This document shows, one piece after another, positions 1-8,892 of a DNA stretch of 64,000 bases (positions within the stretch are counted from its first letter, which is position 1; each line of letters opens with the position of its first letter). A program made the translations under genes and the position numbers. Source of the DNA: Lutibacter agarilyticus. GTDB lineage: Bacteria > Bacteroidota > Bacteroidia > Flavobacteriales > Flavobacteriaceae. Below the pieces are notes generated by a model. That model had not been told where the DNA came from and made no database searches. It saw only the letters and a list, made by a program, of their open reading frames with translations. Location of the stretch: NCBI RefSeq assembly GCF_900188235.1, contig NZ_FZNT01000004.1, forward strand, positions 310,001 through 374,000, read 5' to 3'.

Positions 1-1540
1 CAAATTGTGCTTGAAATTTGTTGTGCTGATATTTTAATGATGCATTTGCACTAATATTTACTTCATTTTGATCTTTAATTTCACCACCATACAACGCTTC
101 AAAATCTGCAGCAGGATCATCAATACCGGTATTAATAAAATCGGCTCTAACTCCGGTGGTTAATGTTAAATTATTGGCAACAATAAATTTTCCTTCACCA
201 AAAACACCAACATCATTTAGGGTAGCATCTTGCCAAATTTTATCTACAAAAGTTTTTGGTGTTGGCAATGGCATACCATTCATTATTTTCACAATTCGTG
301 TTCTGTTTCCTTCTCTTCCAATGAAATTCGCATCAATTCCGGTAAAAATCTTTGTTTTTTCTGAAGGACGAATTACCAATTCTACTTTTCCACCATAAGT
401 TGTTGATTGAACAGGAGAAGCTGCGTCAGTCATTTTAAAACTAGGACGCTCTTCGTTTGTCATTAAATGATCTACATACGAATAAAATACTTTAGCTGTA
501 AAGCTTTCTATTTTTTCTGAAATTTCAGTTAATTTATAATCAATTCCTCCTAGTAAACTATTATCAAAAGGCGAATCCATTGGCAAACCTGCATGTAAAA
601 TATCACGTGCAAAAGATTGTCTCCATGTAAATTGTACACGTTGATTTTCGGTTGGGTCAACACCTATTTTTACAGAATAATCAGCTGTTTTAAATGAAGA
701 AGGAACTTCTGTACCGTTTCCATCTTTATAATTACCAAAATCGCGATAAGAACCCACTACGTGGATATCTACTTTATTTGCAAAATATGAAAAGGAAGCT
801 GCAGTTGCAGTATTTTCTCCGTTAGATTCAAAACCCGATTGAATGCTTCCTCGAAAACCATTATCGGTATTTGCTCTTGAATTGGTTACAATATTTATAA
901 CCCCTCCAAAATTTTGACCGAAACGAACTGTAAAAGGTCCTTTTACAATTTCAATTTTAGCAACTTCCTCTGGAATTACATGCGTTGTAATAGGATCCAT
1001 ACGATTTGGACACGCATTTAAAATTTTCATACCTCCATCATACTGAACATTTAATTGTTCGTATTTAAAAGATCTAAATACAGGTTCAGAAGCATAAGCA
1101 CCTCTTTTTACAATTCCGAATCCTTTAATATCTCTAAATAAATCGCCTACACTTCTTGGTTGTGTTACTCTTTTTAATTGATCTACAATTACTTCAGAAT
1201 GTGAAATATCTTCTAAAGGGTTCGAAGAAACAATAATTTCATTCAATTCAATTTGTGCTAATTGTAATGAAATAGTTTGATTGTTTTTAAGATTGGTGTT
1301 TTTAGTTTTATAACTAAGATGAGTTACTTCAATTGCATCTCCTTCATTAGCGTCAATAGCAAATGTTCCGTTAGAATTTGAGATTGAAAATTTGTTTGTT
1401 TTTAATACTTTTATGGTTGCAAATTCAATTGGTGTATTTGAATTTTCATCAATAATTTTCCCTGTTATTTTGGTTGATTGCGCGTTTAATAAACACACAA
1501 ACATGAATGCTATTATAGATAGCAGTATATTTTGTTTCAT
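1..1540 (-). CDS. TonB-dependent receptor, copper-type (3' end outside window)
   Basis: This is an outer-membrane active transporter; about 513 N-terminal residues are present and the barrel continues past the left edge. A signal peptide (MKQNILLSIIAFMFVCLLNAQ) is followed by a carboxypeptidase-regulatory-like beta domain (about residues 23-100) and a plug domain with the typical EIVKGPFTVRFGQNFGG segment. The plug carries CPNRM (C177, M181) and the barrel carries HLM (H358, M360). These match the CxxxM plus HxM copper ligands known in Pseudomonas OprC, so a copper substrate is inferred. The upstream neighbour on the same strand is a small Cys/His-rich protein that could share this job. The start is the ATG at 1538-1540. 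The family is certain; the substrate is a motif-based inference. Confidence 0.9.
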   Translation of the reverse strand, partial: MKQNILLSIIAFMFVCLLNAQSTKITGKIIDENSNTPIEFATIKVLKTNKFSISNSNGTFAIDANEGDAIEVTHLSYKTKNTNLKNNQTISLQLAQIELNEIIVSSNPLEDISHSEVIVDQLKRVTQPRSVGDLFRDIKGFGIVKRGAYASEPVFRSFKYEQLNVQYDGGMKILNACPNRMDPITTHVIPEEVAKIEIVKGPFTVRFGQNFGGVINIVTNSRANTDNGFRGSIQSGFESNGENTATAASFSYFANKVDIHVVGSYRDFGNYKDGNGTEVPSSFKTADYSVKIGVDPTENQRVQFTWRQSFARDILHAGLPMDSPFDNSLLGGIDYKLTEISEKIESFTAKVFYSYVDHLMTNEERPSFKMTDAASPVQSTTYGGKVELVIRPSEKTKIFTGIDANFIGREGNRTRIVKIMNGMPLPTPKTFVDKIWQDATLNDVGVFGEGKFIVANNLTLTTGVRADFINTGIDDPAADFEALYGGEIKDQNEVNISANASLKYQHNKFQAQF

Positions 1541-1742
1541 TATAAAATAAATTATTTTGATTGTTTTTTAGTAGTAATCTACATAATATGTATCTATAAT
1601 TTTTAATGAATTGGCTTCTTATAAAAAACACAATGCATTAATTATAGATTTAATTTAAAAATTACGCATAGCTAAAACACCTTTAAACCAAGAAAAAGCT
1701 TGATAAAAAGTTGTCTATTTATTACTAATTTTCGTAAAATAT

Positions 1743-2129
1743 TTAGGAAACAATTAATTGTGGAGGCTTAAATTCAGTAATTAGAAACTCTTGCTTACTG
1801 TAATGAATCATAGAATTTGACTCATTATTATATTCTTTTGTATATAGTAACTGATACGTAAACTCATTGATAGGGCTTACTGGATAATCGTCAAAATTTA
1901 TTTGAGGAATTGTAGATTTATGATCGTGAGAGTTGTGGTTTGTTTTTTTTAGCTGTTTTTCTAAATAACACTTTCCGTTACACTGCAAATAAGGTTTGTC
2001 TCTATTTTCACATAAAACACTGGCAATATAATCGTAATTGGCATGGTACTCAATAATAGGCATTATTGGCCTGATCATAGCCAACAAGTATAATAAATAG
2101 AAAAATATGCCAAAAAATTGATTTTTCAT
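1743..2129 (-). CDS. Small exported Cys/His-rich protein, possible metal binder
   Basis: A 128-residue protein with a hydrophobic N-terminal segment (residues 5-26) and then a Cys/His-rich stretch: C40, then QCNGKCYL (C50, C54), then NHNSHDHK. The rest is polar and without a recognised domain. It has its own TATATTTG -7 box at 2148-2155 and precedes the TonB receptor on the same strand by about 200 bases. The Cys/His content and the position next to a copper-type receptor suggest a periplasmic or membrane-anchored copper-binding accessory, but this is inference; I do not recognise a named family. Confidence 0.7.
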   Translation of the reverse strand: MKNQFFGIFFYLLYLLAMIRPIMPIIEYHANYDYIASVLCENRDKPYLQCNGKCYLEKQLKKTNHNSHDHKSTIPQINFDDYPVSPINEFTYQLLYTKEYNNESNSMIHYSKQEFLITEFKPPQLIVS

Positions 2130-2147
2130 TCCTGAAATTTGCAGTTA

Positions 2148-2155
2148 CAAATATA
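2148..2155 (-). promoter_or_regulatory. Bacteroidetes -7 box for the Cys/His-rich gene
   Basis: Reading the minus strand, TATATTTG matches the TANNTTTG -7 consensus of the Bacteroidota primary sigma factor and lies 18 bases before the ATG. No clear -33 TTG was found at the right distance. Confidence 0.45.
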
Positions 2156-2196
2156 GTTTTTAGAACGATAAATTATGTAATAATTATAACGCTATT

Positions 2197-3096
2197 TTAA
2201 CTTAATAGTAATCCTATTCCAAAAAGTAATGCAAATAAAAACGTACTTAAGGCTAACTTTTTAAGTTCTGGATCTAATAACTTTGGAAATTTATTTTGAT
2301 ACACTACTTGAAAATGCTTCATAATTGGTATATAAGCCAATAAAAACAACAATTGAAATGGCGATGTATATTGAAGCATTGTGTATAATAAGGCTACTAA
2401 TAATGACGCTATTAATAAATAATAATGATAATACTTTCCAAACTCAGCTCCTATTTTTACAACCAGCGTATTTTTACCAGCTTTAATATCAGACGCTCTA
2501 TCTCTTAAATTATTTAAATTTAAAACACCTACACTTAGTAAACCTATTGAAATTGCAGGTAAAAAAACGGTGTAATTTATTGTTTTTGTATATAAGTAAT
2601 AACTTCCACAAACACTTAATAAACCAAAAAATAAAAATACAAATACATCTCCAAATCCACTATAACCATATGCATTTTTACCCATTGTATATTTAATTGC
2701 AGCAACAATACTCATAATTCCTAAAACAAAAAACAAAAGTAAGTTTAAGAAATCATCTTTTCCAAAAGAAACATAAATTAAGGCTATTGCAACAATGAAA
2801 GTAATTATTACTGAAATTTTAATAGCCGATAGCATTTGATTTGGTGTAATAGCCCCACTTTGTATGGCTCTTTTTGGACCTATTCGGTCTTCATTATCAG
2901 TTCCCTTTACACCATCACCATAATCATTTGCAAAGTTTGAAATAATTTGAAATCCGGTGGTTGTTAATAAAGCGAGTAAGCAAATAAGCCAATTAAAAAA
3001 CCCTTCGGAAGCAGCGATAAAACTTCCAACAATAATTCCTGAAAGGGATAACGGCAAGGTTCTTAAACGAGCAGCCTGAATATAGTTTTTTATCAT
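2197..3096 (-). CDS. menA: 1,4-dihydroxy-2-naphthoate polyprenyltransferase
   Basis: This integral membrane UbiA-family enzyme attaches the isoprenoid tail to DHNA in menaquinone synthesis. The 299 residues are normal for MenA. The first Asp-rich motif is in NFANDYGDGVKGTDNEDR (about residues 54-71), followed by GPKRAIQSG; the second is LRDRASDIKAGKNTL in the middle of the protein. About eight to nine hydrophobic segments are visible. It is the last gene of a minus-strand run that begins with Fe-S redox genes, 36 bases after the preceding gene. Menaquinone is the expected partner for the membrane redox proteins of this window. Confidence 0.93.
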   Translation of the reverse strand: MIKNYIQAARLRTLPLSLSGIIVGSFIAASEGFFNWLICLLALLTTTGFQIISNFANDYGDGVKGTDNEDRIGPKRAIQSGAITPNQMLSAIKISVIITFIVAIALIYVSFGKDDFLNLLLFFVLGIMSIVAAIKYTMGKNAYGYSGFGDVFVFLFFGLLSVCGSYYLYTKTINYTVFLPAISIGLLSVGVLNLNNLRDRASDIKAGKNTLVVKIGAEFGKYYHYYLLIASLLVALLYTMLQYTSPFQLLFLLAYIPIMKHFQVVYQNKFPKLLDPELKKLALSTFLFALLFGIGLLLS

Positions 3097-3132
3097 TTTA
3101 TAACTTAAAAAACGATGGTAAAGTTTTGTTTA

Positions 3133-3744
3133 TTAGTCAACAAAAGTTAATTCCACAATTACCTTTCTAATGATGTAATCTTTTAATTGAGGTGAGTAGC
3201 ATTCAATGTTATTGTAAATCAAAGTAACGTTAGATGATGCATTTAAATTTTCTAATGATTGAATTAATTGATCAGAACCTTTAAAATTTTGTAACCACAA
3301 AAACTTTTGTGTTTTACCTTCTTCATCTTTTAAAATTACGGTACTAAACTCATCTCCAACCACACCAACTAGTGAACCAGTTACTTCAAAAAGTTCTTCA
3401 ACAGGTTCTTCGTTAATGTCTTCAGCTAAAGCGATTAAAGCATCCGGACAAAATTTAGCCATATTAATACCAACCTGTTCTCCAAATTTTGAGGCTGCAT
3501 CACTTCCGTCATAAAAATTTACAACAATACCATCTTTATTAAATTCTTCTTCGTATTTATTGTATAAATTAAGAATAAACAAACCTAGTTTTTCAGTGCG
3601 TTTATCCACGTCTAAACTTTTCATTTCATCACTATCTAAATATTCACAAGTTTCTTGTGATACTTTGTCTAAAGTGGTTTCTTGAGAAAATACATTTAAT
3701 GAAATAAAAACAATAATGAAAAAGAATCCTTTTTTTAGTATCAT
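3133..3744 (-). CDS. Secreted hypothetical protein
   Basis: A 203-residue protein with a signal peptide (KKGFFFIIVFISLNVFSQ). The start is taken at the ATG ending at 3744, because the longer frame would run into the preceding gene and lacks a signal-peptide layout. The mature part is acidic, with two Cys residues in the first half (QETCEYL, AKFCPD) and one near the end (NIECYS), and a segment (about residues 120-160) that reads like a small beta barrel. I do not recognise the family. It lies 4 bases after the CCG-domain gene and 36 bases before menA, so it is probably cotranscribed with them. Confidence 0.75.
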   Translation of the reverse strand: MILKKGFFFIIVFISLNVFSQETTLDKVSQETCEYLDSDEMKSLDVDKRTEKLGLFILNLYNKYEEEFNKDGIVVNFYDGSDAASKFGEQVGINMAKFCPDALIALAEDINEEPVEELFEVTGSLVGVVGDEFSTVILKDEEGKTQKFLWLQNFKGSDQLIQSLENLNASSNVTLIYNNIECYSPQLKDYIIRKVIVELTFVD

Positions 3745-3748
3745 AATT

Positions 3749-4528
3749 TTATAAATCTTCAGCGTTAGCAATAAGTTCAGCAATATCTAACACTTCAATA
3801 GTATCTTCTTTTTCAGTTGCTTTTACACCATCTGTAAGCATTGTATTACAAAACGGGCATCCTGTTGCTATAATGTTTGGTTGCACTTCAATTGCTTCTT
3901 CAGTTCGCTCAACATTAATGTCTTTATTACCATTTTCAGGTTCTTTAAACATTTGTGCTCCTCCTGCTCCACAACATAAACCGTTTGTTTTACAACGCTT
4001 CATTTCAACCAATTCAACATCTAATTTTTGAATTAAGTCACGTGGTGCTTCGTACACATTGTTTGCTCTTCCTAAATAACAAGGGTCGTGAAAAGTAATA
4101 CGTTTCCCTTTAAACTTACCTCCTTCAATAGTTAATCTACCATCATCTAACAATGATTTTAACAATTCGGTATGGTGAACTACTTCATAGTTACCACCTA
4201 ATTGAGGATATTCGTTTTTAAGGGTATTAAAACAATGAGGACAAGCTGTTACAATTTTTTTTATTTCATATGCATTCAACACTTCAATATTAGTCATTGC
4301 TTGCATTTGAAATAAAAATTCGTTCCCTGCACGTTTTGCGGGATCTCCTGAACAGCTTTCCTCTGTACCTAAAACAGCAAATGCTACATTTGCTTTGTTC
4401 AAAATTTTCACAAAAGCTTTTGTAATTTTTTTCGCTCTATCATCAAAACTTCCAGCACAACCCACCCAAAATAGAACTTCGGGGTGTTTTCCTTGTGCTG
4501 ACATTTCTGCCATTGTAGGTACTTTCAT
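3749..4528 (-). CDS. CCG-domain Fe-S oxidoreductase subunit (HdrB/GlpC/LutA-like)
   Basis: A cytoplasmic redox subunit of 259 residues with two cysteine-rich CCG domains. Visible motifs are WVGCAGSFD, TACPHCFNTL, FHDPCYLGR, GLCCGAGGAQMF and GCPFCNTML, as in HdrB, GlpC C-terminal halves and LutA. Such domains bind a non-cubane or [4Fe-4S] cluster and handle thiol or quinone chemistry. Its natural partner is the membrane Fer4 protein encoded two genes upstream; together they equal the halves of a fused HdrD/GlpC-type protein. The gene between them is HAD-like. The electron donor is unknown. Confidence 0.88.
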   Translation of the reverse strand: MKVPTMAEMSAQGKHPEVLFWVGCAGSFDDRAKKITKAFVKILNKANVAFAVLGTEESCSGDPAKRAGNEFLFQMQAMTNIEVLNAYEIKKIVTACPHCFNTLKNEYPQLGGNYEVVHHTELLKSLLDDGRLTIEGGKFKGKRITFHDPCYLGRANNVYEAPRDLIQKLDVELVEMKRCKTNGLCCGAGGAQMFKEPENGNKDINVERTEEAIEVQPNIIATGCPFCNTMLTDGVKATEKEDTIEVLDIAELIANAEDL

Positions 4529-4542
4529 TTGTTTATTGGTTT

Positions 4543-4989
4543 TTATTCGTGTTTTCCGTCGTCAAAAACTTCAATAGTAACTTCTTTTGCTACTAAATCT
4601 GTGAATTGACCTCTGTATCTTGTTGCTTTTACTAAGTGATTATCAATCCAATGATAGTTTCCTCCACGAGGTTTCCCCATTAATAAGCTATGGAATTTAA
4701 ACCCGTGTTTGTTTAACCAAGTTTCAGTAACTTCTCTGTGCTCTTCAGTTCTTGATGTAAAGAAACAAATCATATGCCCTTCATCATACCATCTGTTTAA
4801 AGTAGCTAAAGCATCTGGAAATGGCTCACAAGTCCCCATTCTTTCTGGCTCTTCATTAGGTACATCTTCGGTTACAGTTCCGTCAATATCAATTAAATAA
4901 TTTTTAATTCCTTCAGGCAAAATAGGACTAATATGTAATCCATCTTCAACTTTGTCGTGTAAAAGTTTTTCAACATCTTCTTTTTTCAT
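4543..4989 (-). CDS. HAD-like phosphatase-type protein
   Basis: A 148-residue cytoplasmic protein with HAD-superfamily motifs: DIDGTVTED (motif I, nucleophile Asp), FFTSRTEEH (motif II Ser/Thr) and a C-terminal WIDNH that fits motif IV. K/R in KPRGG may be motif III. Similar proteins in flavobacteria carry misleading names such as phosphoheptose isomerase; nothing here supports isomerase activity. It sits 14 bases before the CCG-domain gene and about 40 bases after the membrane Fe-S gene, so it may serve that complex, for example as a metabolite phosphatase. Its substrate is unknown. Confidence 0.8.
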   Translation of the reverse strand: MKKEDVEKLLHDKVEDGLHISPILPEGIKNYLIDIDGTVTEDVPNEEPERMGTCEPFPDALATLNRWYDEGHMICFFTSRTEEHREVTETWLNKHGFKFHSLLMGKPRGGNYHWIDNHLVKATRYRGQFTDLVAKEVTIEVFDDGKHE

Positions 4990-5030
4990 TCTTCTTGTTT
5001 TTAATTTAAATTTTAATTTTTATAGTTCTG

Positions 5031-6335
5031 TTATTCGTCTTTCCAATTTAATCTATCCATTTGGTTGTATTGCCAAGGTGCTCCATTGTTTTCAATATTT
5101 GTCATCATCATATTTAATTCTGGTGAAGCAGCTGACTGCTCCATCACTAAATACCTACGCATATCCATAATTATTGAAAGTGGATCAATATTTACCGGGC
5201 ATTCTTCAACACAGGCATTACAACTTGTACAAGCCCATAATTCTTCAGGAGCAATATAATCGTTTAGTAATTGCTTACCATCGTCTTTAAATTCACCATT
5301 TTTATCTATATTTTTTCCAACCTCTTCTAACCTATCACGCGTTTTCATCATAATAGCTCTTGGAGATAATTCTTTTCCTGTTAAATTTGCCGGACAAGAT
5401 GATGTACAACGCCCGCATTCTGTACAGGTATAAGCATTCATTAATTGTACCCAGTTTAAATCGGTTACATCACTTGCTCCAAATTTCCCTAGAACTTCAT
5501 CCTCGGATCCTTCAGGAGCTGAAGCAAATGGATCGGCTGTTGGATCCATCATTAATTTGACTTCATTAGTAACAGCTTCCAAATTAGTTAACTGACCTAT
5601 TGGATTTAAATTAGCAAAATAGGTGTTTGGAAATGCTAATAAAATATGTAAGTGCTTTGAGTAATATAAATAATTTAAGAAAATTAAAACACCTATGATA
5701 TGTAGCCACCAAGCTGAACGCTCTATTAAAAATAAAGTACCAGCATTAAAATTTTCGAAAAAAGGAACTAAAAACTGACTTATAGGATTTCCTGCATTTA
5801 CTTGTTGAAAAGGTACATCGGTTGCATTCATTAATAAGAATAACGACATTAATATCATTTCAAAATACAAAATGTACAAAGCATCATTTTTTGGAAAACC
5901 TTTCATTTCTTTATTCCAAAAACGAGGAATTCTTAACACCATTCTTCTTATCCAAAAAACAATTACGGAAACTAACACTAAAAACGCTAATATTTCAAAA
6001 GAACCTATTAAGAAACTATAAAAACCACCTAAAAATCGTAAAACACGATGTGTTCCAAAAAGGCCATCAATAATAATTTCAATTACTTCAATATTAATTA
6101 TAATAAAACCTACATATACAATTATATGTAAAATTCCTGAAATAGGTCGTTTTACCATTTTAGATTGCCCTAAAGCAATCATTACCATATTTTTTAATCG
6201 ATTCTTTTTTCTATCAGACCTATCAACAATTTTCCCCAGTTTAATATTTCTGCTAATTTTTTTAATATTTCGTATAAAAAATCCGATTCCTAAAAAAAGA
6301 AGCACTGCAAACAGTATGTTATCTATATAATTCAT
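5031..6335 (-). CDS. Membrane Fe-S electron-transfer protein, heme b plus two [4Fe-4S]
   Basis: A 434-residue protein. The N-terminal 250 residues contain about six transmembrane segments with His residues placed like NarI/HdrE heme b ligands (GILHIIVY, GTHRVLRF, WWLHIIG, YYSKHLHILL). The C-terminal part has two ferredoxin motifs, CTECGRCTSSCPAN and CTSCNACVEECPVN. This is the HdrC/HdrE-like or GlpC N-terminal half; the CCG partner is encoded downstream. The complex would exchange electrons between a cytoplasmic donor and menaquinone. The arrangement is common in Bacteroidota, but the physiological donor has not been assigned to my knowledge. Confidence 0.88.
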   Translation of the reverse strand: MNYIDNILFAVLLFLGIGFFIRNIKKISRNIKLGKIVDRSDRKKNRLKNMVMIALGQSKMVKRPISGILHIIVYVGFIIINIEVIEIIIDGLFGTHRVLRFLGGFYSFLIGSFEILAFLVLVSVIVFWIRRMVLRIPRFWNKEMKGFPKNDALYILYFEMILMSLFLLMNATDVPFQQVNAGNPISQFLVPFFENFNAGTLFLIERSAWWLHIIGVLIFLNYLYYSKHLHILLAFPNTYFANLNPIGQLTNLEAVTNEVKLMMDPTADPFASAPEGSEDEVLGKFGASDVTDLNWVQLMNAYTCTECGRCTSSCPANLTGKELSPRAIMMKTRDRLEEVGKNIDKNGEFKDDGKQLLNDYIAPEELWACTSCNACVEECPVNIDPLSIIMDMRRYLVMEQSAASPELNMMMTNIENNGAPWQYNQMDRLNWKDE

Positions 6336-6371
6336 ACAATTTAATTATTAATGGTTCCAATTATTATCTTC

Positions 6372-6530
6372 TCAATTCCTTTTTATTATTGATGCCGAAT
6401 TTAAGGAAGGCAATTTAGCATTATTTAACGCTTTCTCATACTTCATGCCAAATATTTCACAAAATTGATGAGAATGTAAATTTAGTAGAATATTTTCAAC
6501 TATTTCTTCAGCATTTAACAATCTTTTCAT
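6372..6530 (-). CDS. Possible small protein, 52 residues
   Basis: A short open frame (begins MKRLLNAEEIVENILLNLHS) fills the gap between mlaD and the membrane Fe-S gene. It starts at an ATG 30 bases after the mlaD stop and ends 36 bases before the next start, with spacing like a real operon member. The predicted peptide is an amphipathic helix-rich chain with one Cys and no signal peptide. No family is recognised. It could also be a chance frame. Confidence 0.4.
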   Translation of the reverse strand: MKRLLNAEEIVENILLNLHSHQFCEIFGMKYEKALNNAKLPSLNSASIIKRN

Positions 6531-6560
6531 ACTATTTTAGAATAATGGCTTACTAAAAAG

Positions 6561-7532
6561 CTACTCTTTGTTTTCTTGTTCTGGTTCAACTTCAGGATTA
6601 TAACCTTTATCTTTCTTTCCAAAAACAGAAAGATGTACAAAACGTTTTGGATGTAATTTTACTTCACGTAGTAATTCTTCTAATTCTTTTGAAGCGTTTG
6701 TAAGGTTTAAGTACATTTCATCATCGGTTAATAGTTTACCCATAGTACCTTCACCTGCTTCTAAATTTGCTAAAATTGAATTTATACTAGCAATTGAAGT
6801 CTCTAAATTTTTAACTGTAACACCAAAGTTTGCATTTACCAATGTGTCTGATAATTTTGCCAAGTTTGCTGTTAAAACTTCTGCATTTGATAATGTACTT
6901 TCTAATTTATCTCCATTTTTTTGAACCATTTTATTTAATGAAACGGTTAAATCTTGAATATTTAGTATAGAAACGTTTAGACGTTCTAGGCTTAATTTTA
7001 CATTTTCTCTAGCTTCATAATCTAACGTATTGTTTAAACCAGTCATTAATGAATCTGCACTCACAATAACATGCTCAACCTTAGCTTGAAGCGGATTTAA
7101 TTTTTCTGTTACCGAAGAAAAGATATCAGATTCTATTTCCCCTTTTAAATTATCACCTGGAACTGCCATTTCACCTTCATAAGAAGGTATAATTGCCAAA
7201 GATTTCCCCCCCATTAAACTGGCGCTGTAAATTTTAGCAACACTTTTTTTCGAAAACTGGAAGTCGTTAACAACACTAAATTCAACAATTAATTGACCTC
7301 TTTTTTTTGGGTCTTTATTAAATTTTATATCAACTACCTTACCAACATCAACACCATTAATAGTTACAACACTTGCTGTATTTAAACCTTGAACATTATT
7401 ATATTCAGTATAGTATGTTTTTAGTTGGCCATCAAATAAATTAAGCCCCTTCATAAAGTTATAACCCCATATAAATAAAGCTATTACGCTAACTGAAACA
7501 ATACCTGTTTTTAATTCTCTAGAAATCTTCAA
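6561..7532 (-). CDS. MCE/MlaD-family lipid-transport protein
   Basis: A 323-residue protein with one N-terminal membrane anchor (residues 10-25, TGIVSVSVIALFIWGYNF) and a single MCE domain (about 35-115, with VQGLNTASVVTINGVDVGKV). A long helical region of about 150 residues follows. Such proteins form hexameric rings in the periplasm that pass phospholipids between membranes. The ABC partners (MlaE/MlaF) are not in this window; in flavobacteria they are usually encoded elsewhere. It follows the amidase gene by 60 bases and is probably cotranscribed with it. Confidence 0.9.
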   Translation of the reverse strand: MKISRELKTGIVSVSVIALFIWGYNFMKGLNLFDGQLKTYYTEYNNVQGLNTASVVTINGVDVGKVVDIKFNKDPKKRGQLIVEFSVVNDFQFSKKSVAKIYSASLMGGKSLAIIPSYEGEMAVPGDNLKGEIESDIFSSVTEKLNPLQAKVEHVIVSADSLMTGLNNTLDYEARENVKLSLERLNVSILNIQDLTVSLNKMVQKNGDKLESTLSNAEVLTANLAKLSDTLVNANFGVTVKNLETSIASINSILANLEAGEGTMGKLLTDDEMYLNLTNASKELEELLREVKLHPKRFVHLSVFGKKDKGYNPEVEPEQENKE

Positions 7533-7592
7533 AATGCTTATTTTATGAAGAGCAATATTACTAATAATTTTTGGGAGTAGTAAATAAACAGT

Positions 7593-8732
7593 CTACGATT
7601 TTTTTAAGACGTATTCTAAATCAACTTTTTTACCATCTTTAAAAGCCACTATAAATGCAGTCTTATATCCTTTAGACTTAGCCAAACGTTGTAGATCTAT
7701 AATCTCATTGTAATTTGAAGTATTTCCTAAATAGTATTTGTAACTATTGCCTACTTTTACTCTTTCAATACCTTTAAGACCTTTAAAATTATATGATTTT
7801 GTTTCAAGTTTTCGAGTACCTGAAGCCACCTGAACCTTAAATTGAGCTGAATGCATATGCTCTTTTGAAGTGTTCTCAACAACTTTATTTTCGGTTGAAT
7901 TCACAACAATATTATCTCCATTTACAGTGTTTAAAGTTAACTGTTTGTAATATTTTAAAATTCCGTTATAAATAGATGTTGAAAATTTTGATTGACCTGC
8001 CTTAGAACCTAAAAAAGTACCTTCTGCTTTGTTGGTGATAAAACCTGTTTCAATTAAAACACTTGGCATATATGTTTGATGTAGAACTACAAAACCTGCT
8101 TGTTTTACACCTCTATCTTTTCGTTTCAAATCGGTTGAAAAGCCATTTTGAAGCATACTTGCCAATAAAATACTCTGATCTAAATATTCTTCTTGCATTA
8201 ATGTCAATCCAATTACAGACTCTGGTGAGTTTGGGTCAAACCCTTTATAATTTACCTTATAATTATCCTCTAACAAAATTACTGAGTTTTCAGCTTTTGC
8301 TACCTCAAAATTTTGCTTATTTGCGTGTGTTCCTAAAGCCCAAGTTTCAGCTCCAGAAGCTTGTGTATGATGAGCATTACAATGAATTGAAACAAATAAA
8401 TTAGCATCAGCTTTATTGGCAATTTTTCCACGTTCTTTTAAACCTATAAAAACATCAGTTTTACGCGTATAAACTACTTTAATATTTTTTTCGTTTTCTA
8501 ACAATTTACCTACCTCTAAAACAATTTTTAATGCAATGTCTTTTTCTTTATGATTTTTATAACCTACTTTACCTGGATCTTTACCTCCATGACCAGCATC
8601 AAGCACCACAATAAAATCTTGGTTTTGCGCAATTATTCCATTATTTAAGAATAAAAATGAAATAAAAAATGTAAAAAGCAGTTTAAAATTTGCGCTTATT
8701 TTAATTTTATAAAAGAGTAGTGAGTTCATCAA
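7593..8732 (-). CDS. N-acetylmuramoyl-L-alanine amidase (Amidase_3)
   Basis: A 379-residue periplasmic peptidoglycan hydrolase. After a signal peptide comes the zinc amidase domain: VVLDAGHGGKDPG (Zn His), KEKDIALKI (Glu), VSIHCNAHH (Zn His) and VLIETGFITNKAEG (catalytic Glu), about residues 40-265. The C-terminal 80 residues resemble a SPOR-like peptidoglycan-binding domain (FKVQVASGTRKLETKSYNF). It is divergent from lptD, a conserved flavobacterial arrangement, and heads the minus-strand run that continues with the MCE gene. A second ATG directly follows the first, so the exact start is uncertain by one codon. Confidence 0.92.
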   Translation of the reverse strand: MMNSLLFYKIKISANFKLLFTFFISFLFLNNGIIAQNQDFIVVLDAGHGGKDPGKVGYKNHKEKDIALKIVLEVGKLLENEKNIKVVYTRKTDVFIGLKERGKIANKADANLFVSIHCNAHHTQASGAETWALGTHANKQNFEVAKAENSVILLEDNYKVNYKGFDPNSPESVIGLTLMQEEYLDQSILLASMLQNGFSTDLKRKDRGVKQAGFVVLHQTYMPSVLIETGFITNKAEGTFLGSKAGQSKFSTSIYNGILKYYKQLTLNTVNGDNIVVNSTENKVVENTSKEHMHSAQFKVQVASGTRKLETKSYNFKGLKGIERVKVGNSYKYYLGNTSNYNEIIDLQRLAKSKGYKTAFIVAFKDGKKVDLEYVLKKS

Positions 8733-8892
8733 TTATTTTAATTATTTTTGTCTGCTGTAATTTGGTGATACAATTATTGAGCCATACATTTACAACCGTA
8801 AAAATATGAATAAAATTTAAGTACGCTAATTTAAAAAAACTTATGGTTTCTGCCCAATTTTAACCATACTTTTATAAAAAATCATTATTATA

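Noticed and set aside
1449-1631. A 60-residue minus-strand frame over the TonB receptor start
   Set aside because: It overlaps the receptor signal sequence in another frame and has no codon or motif support.
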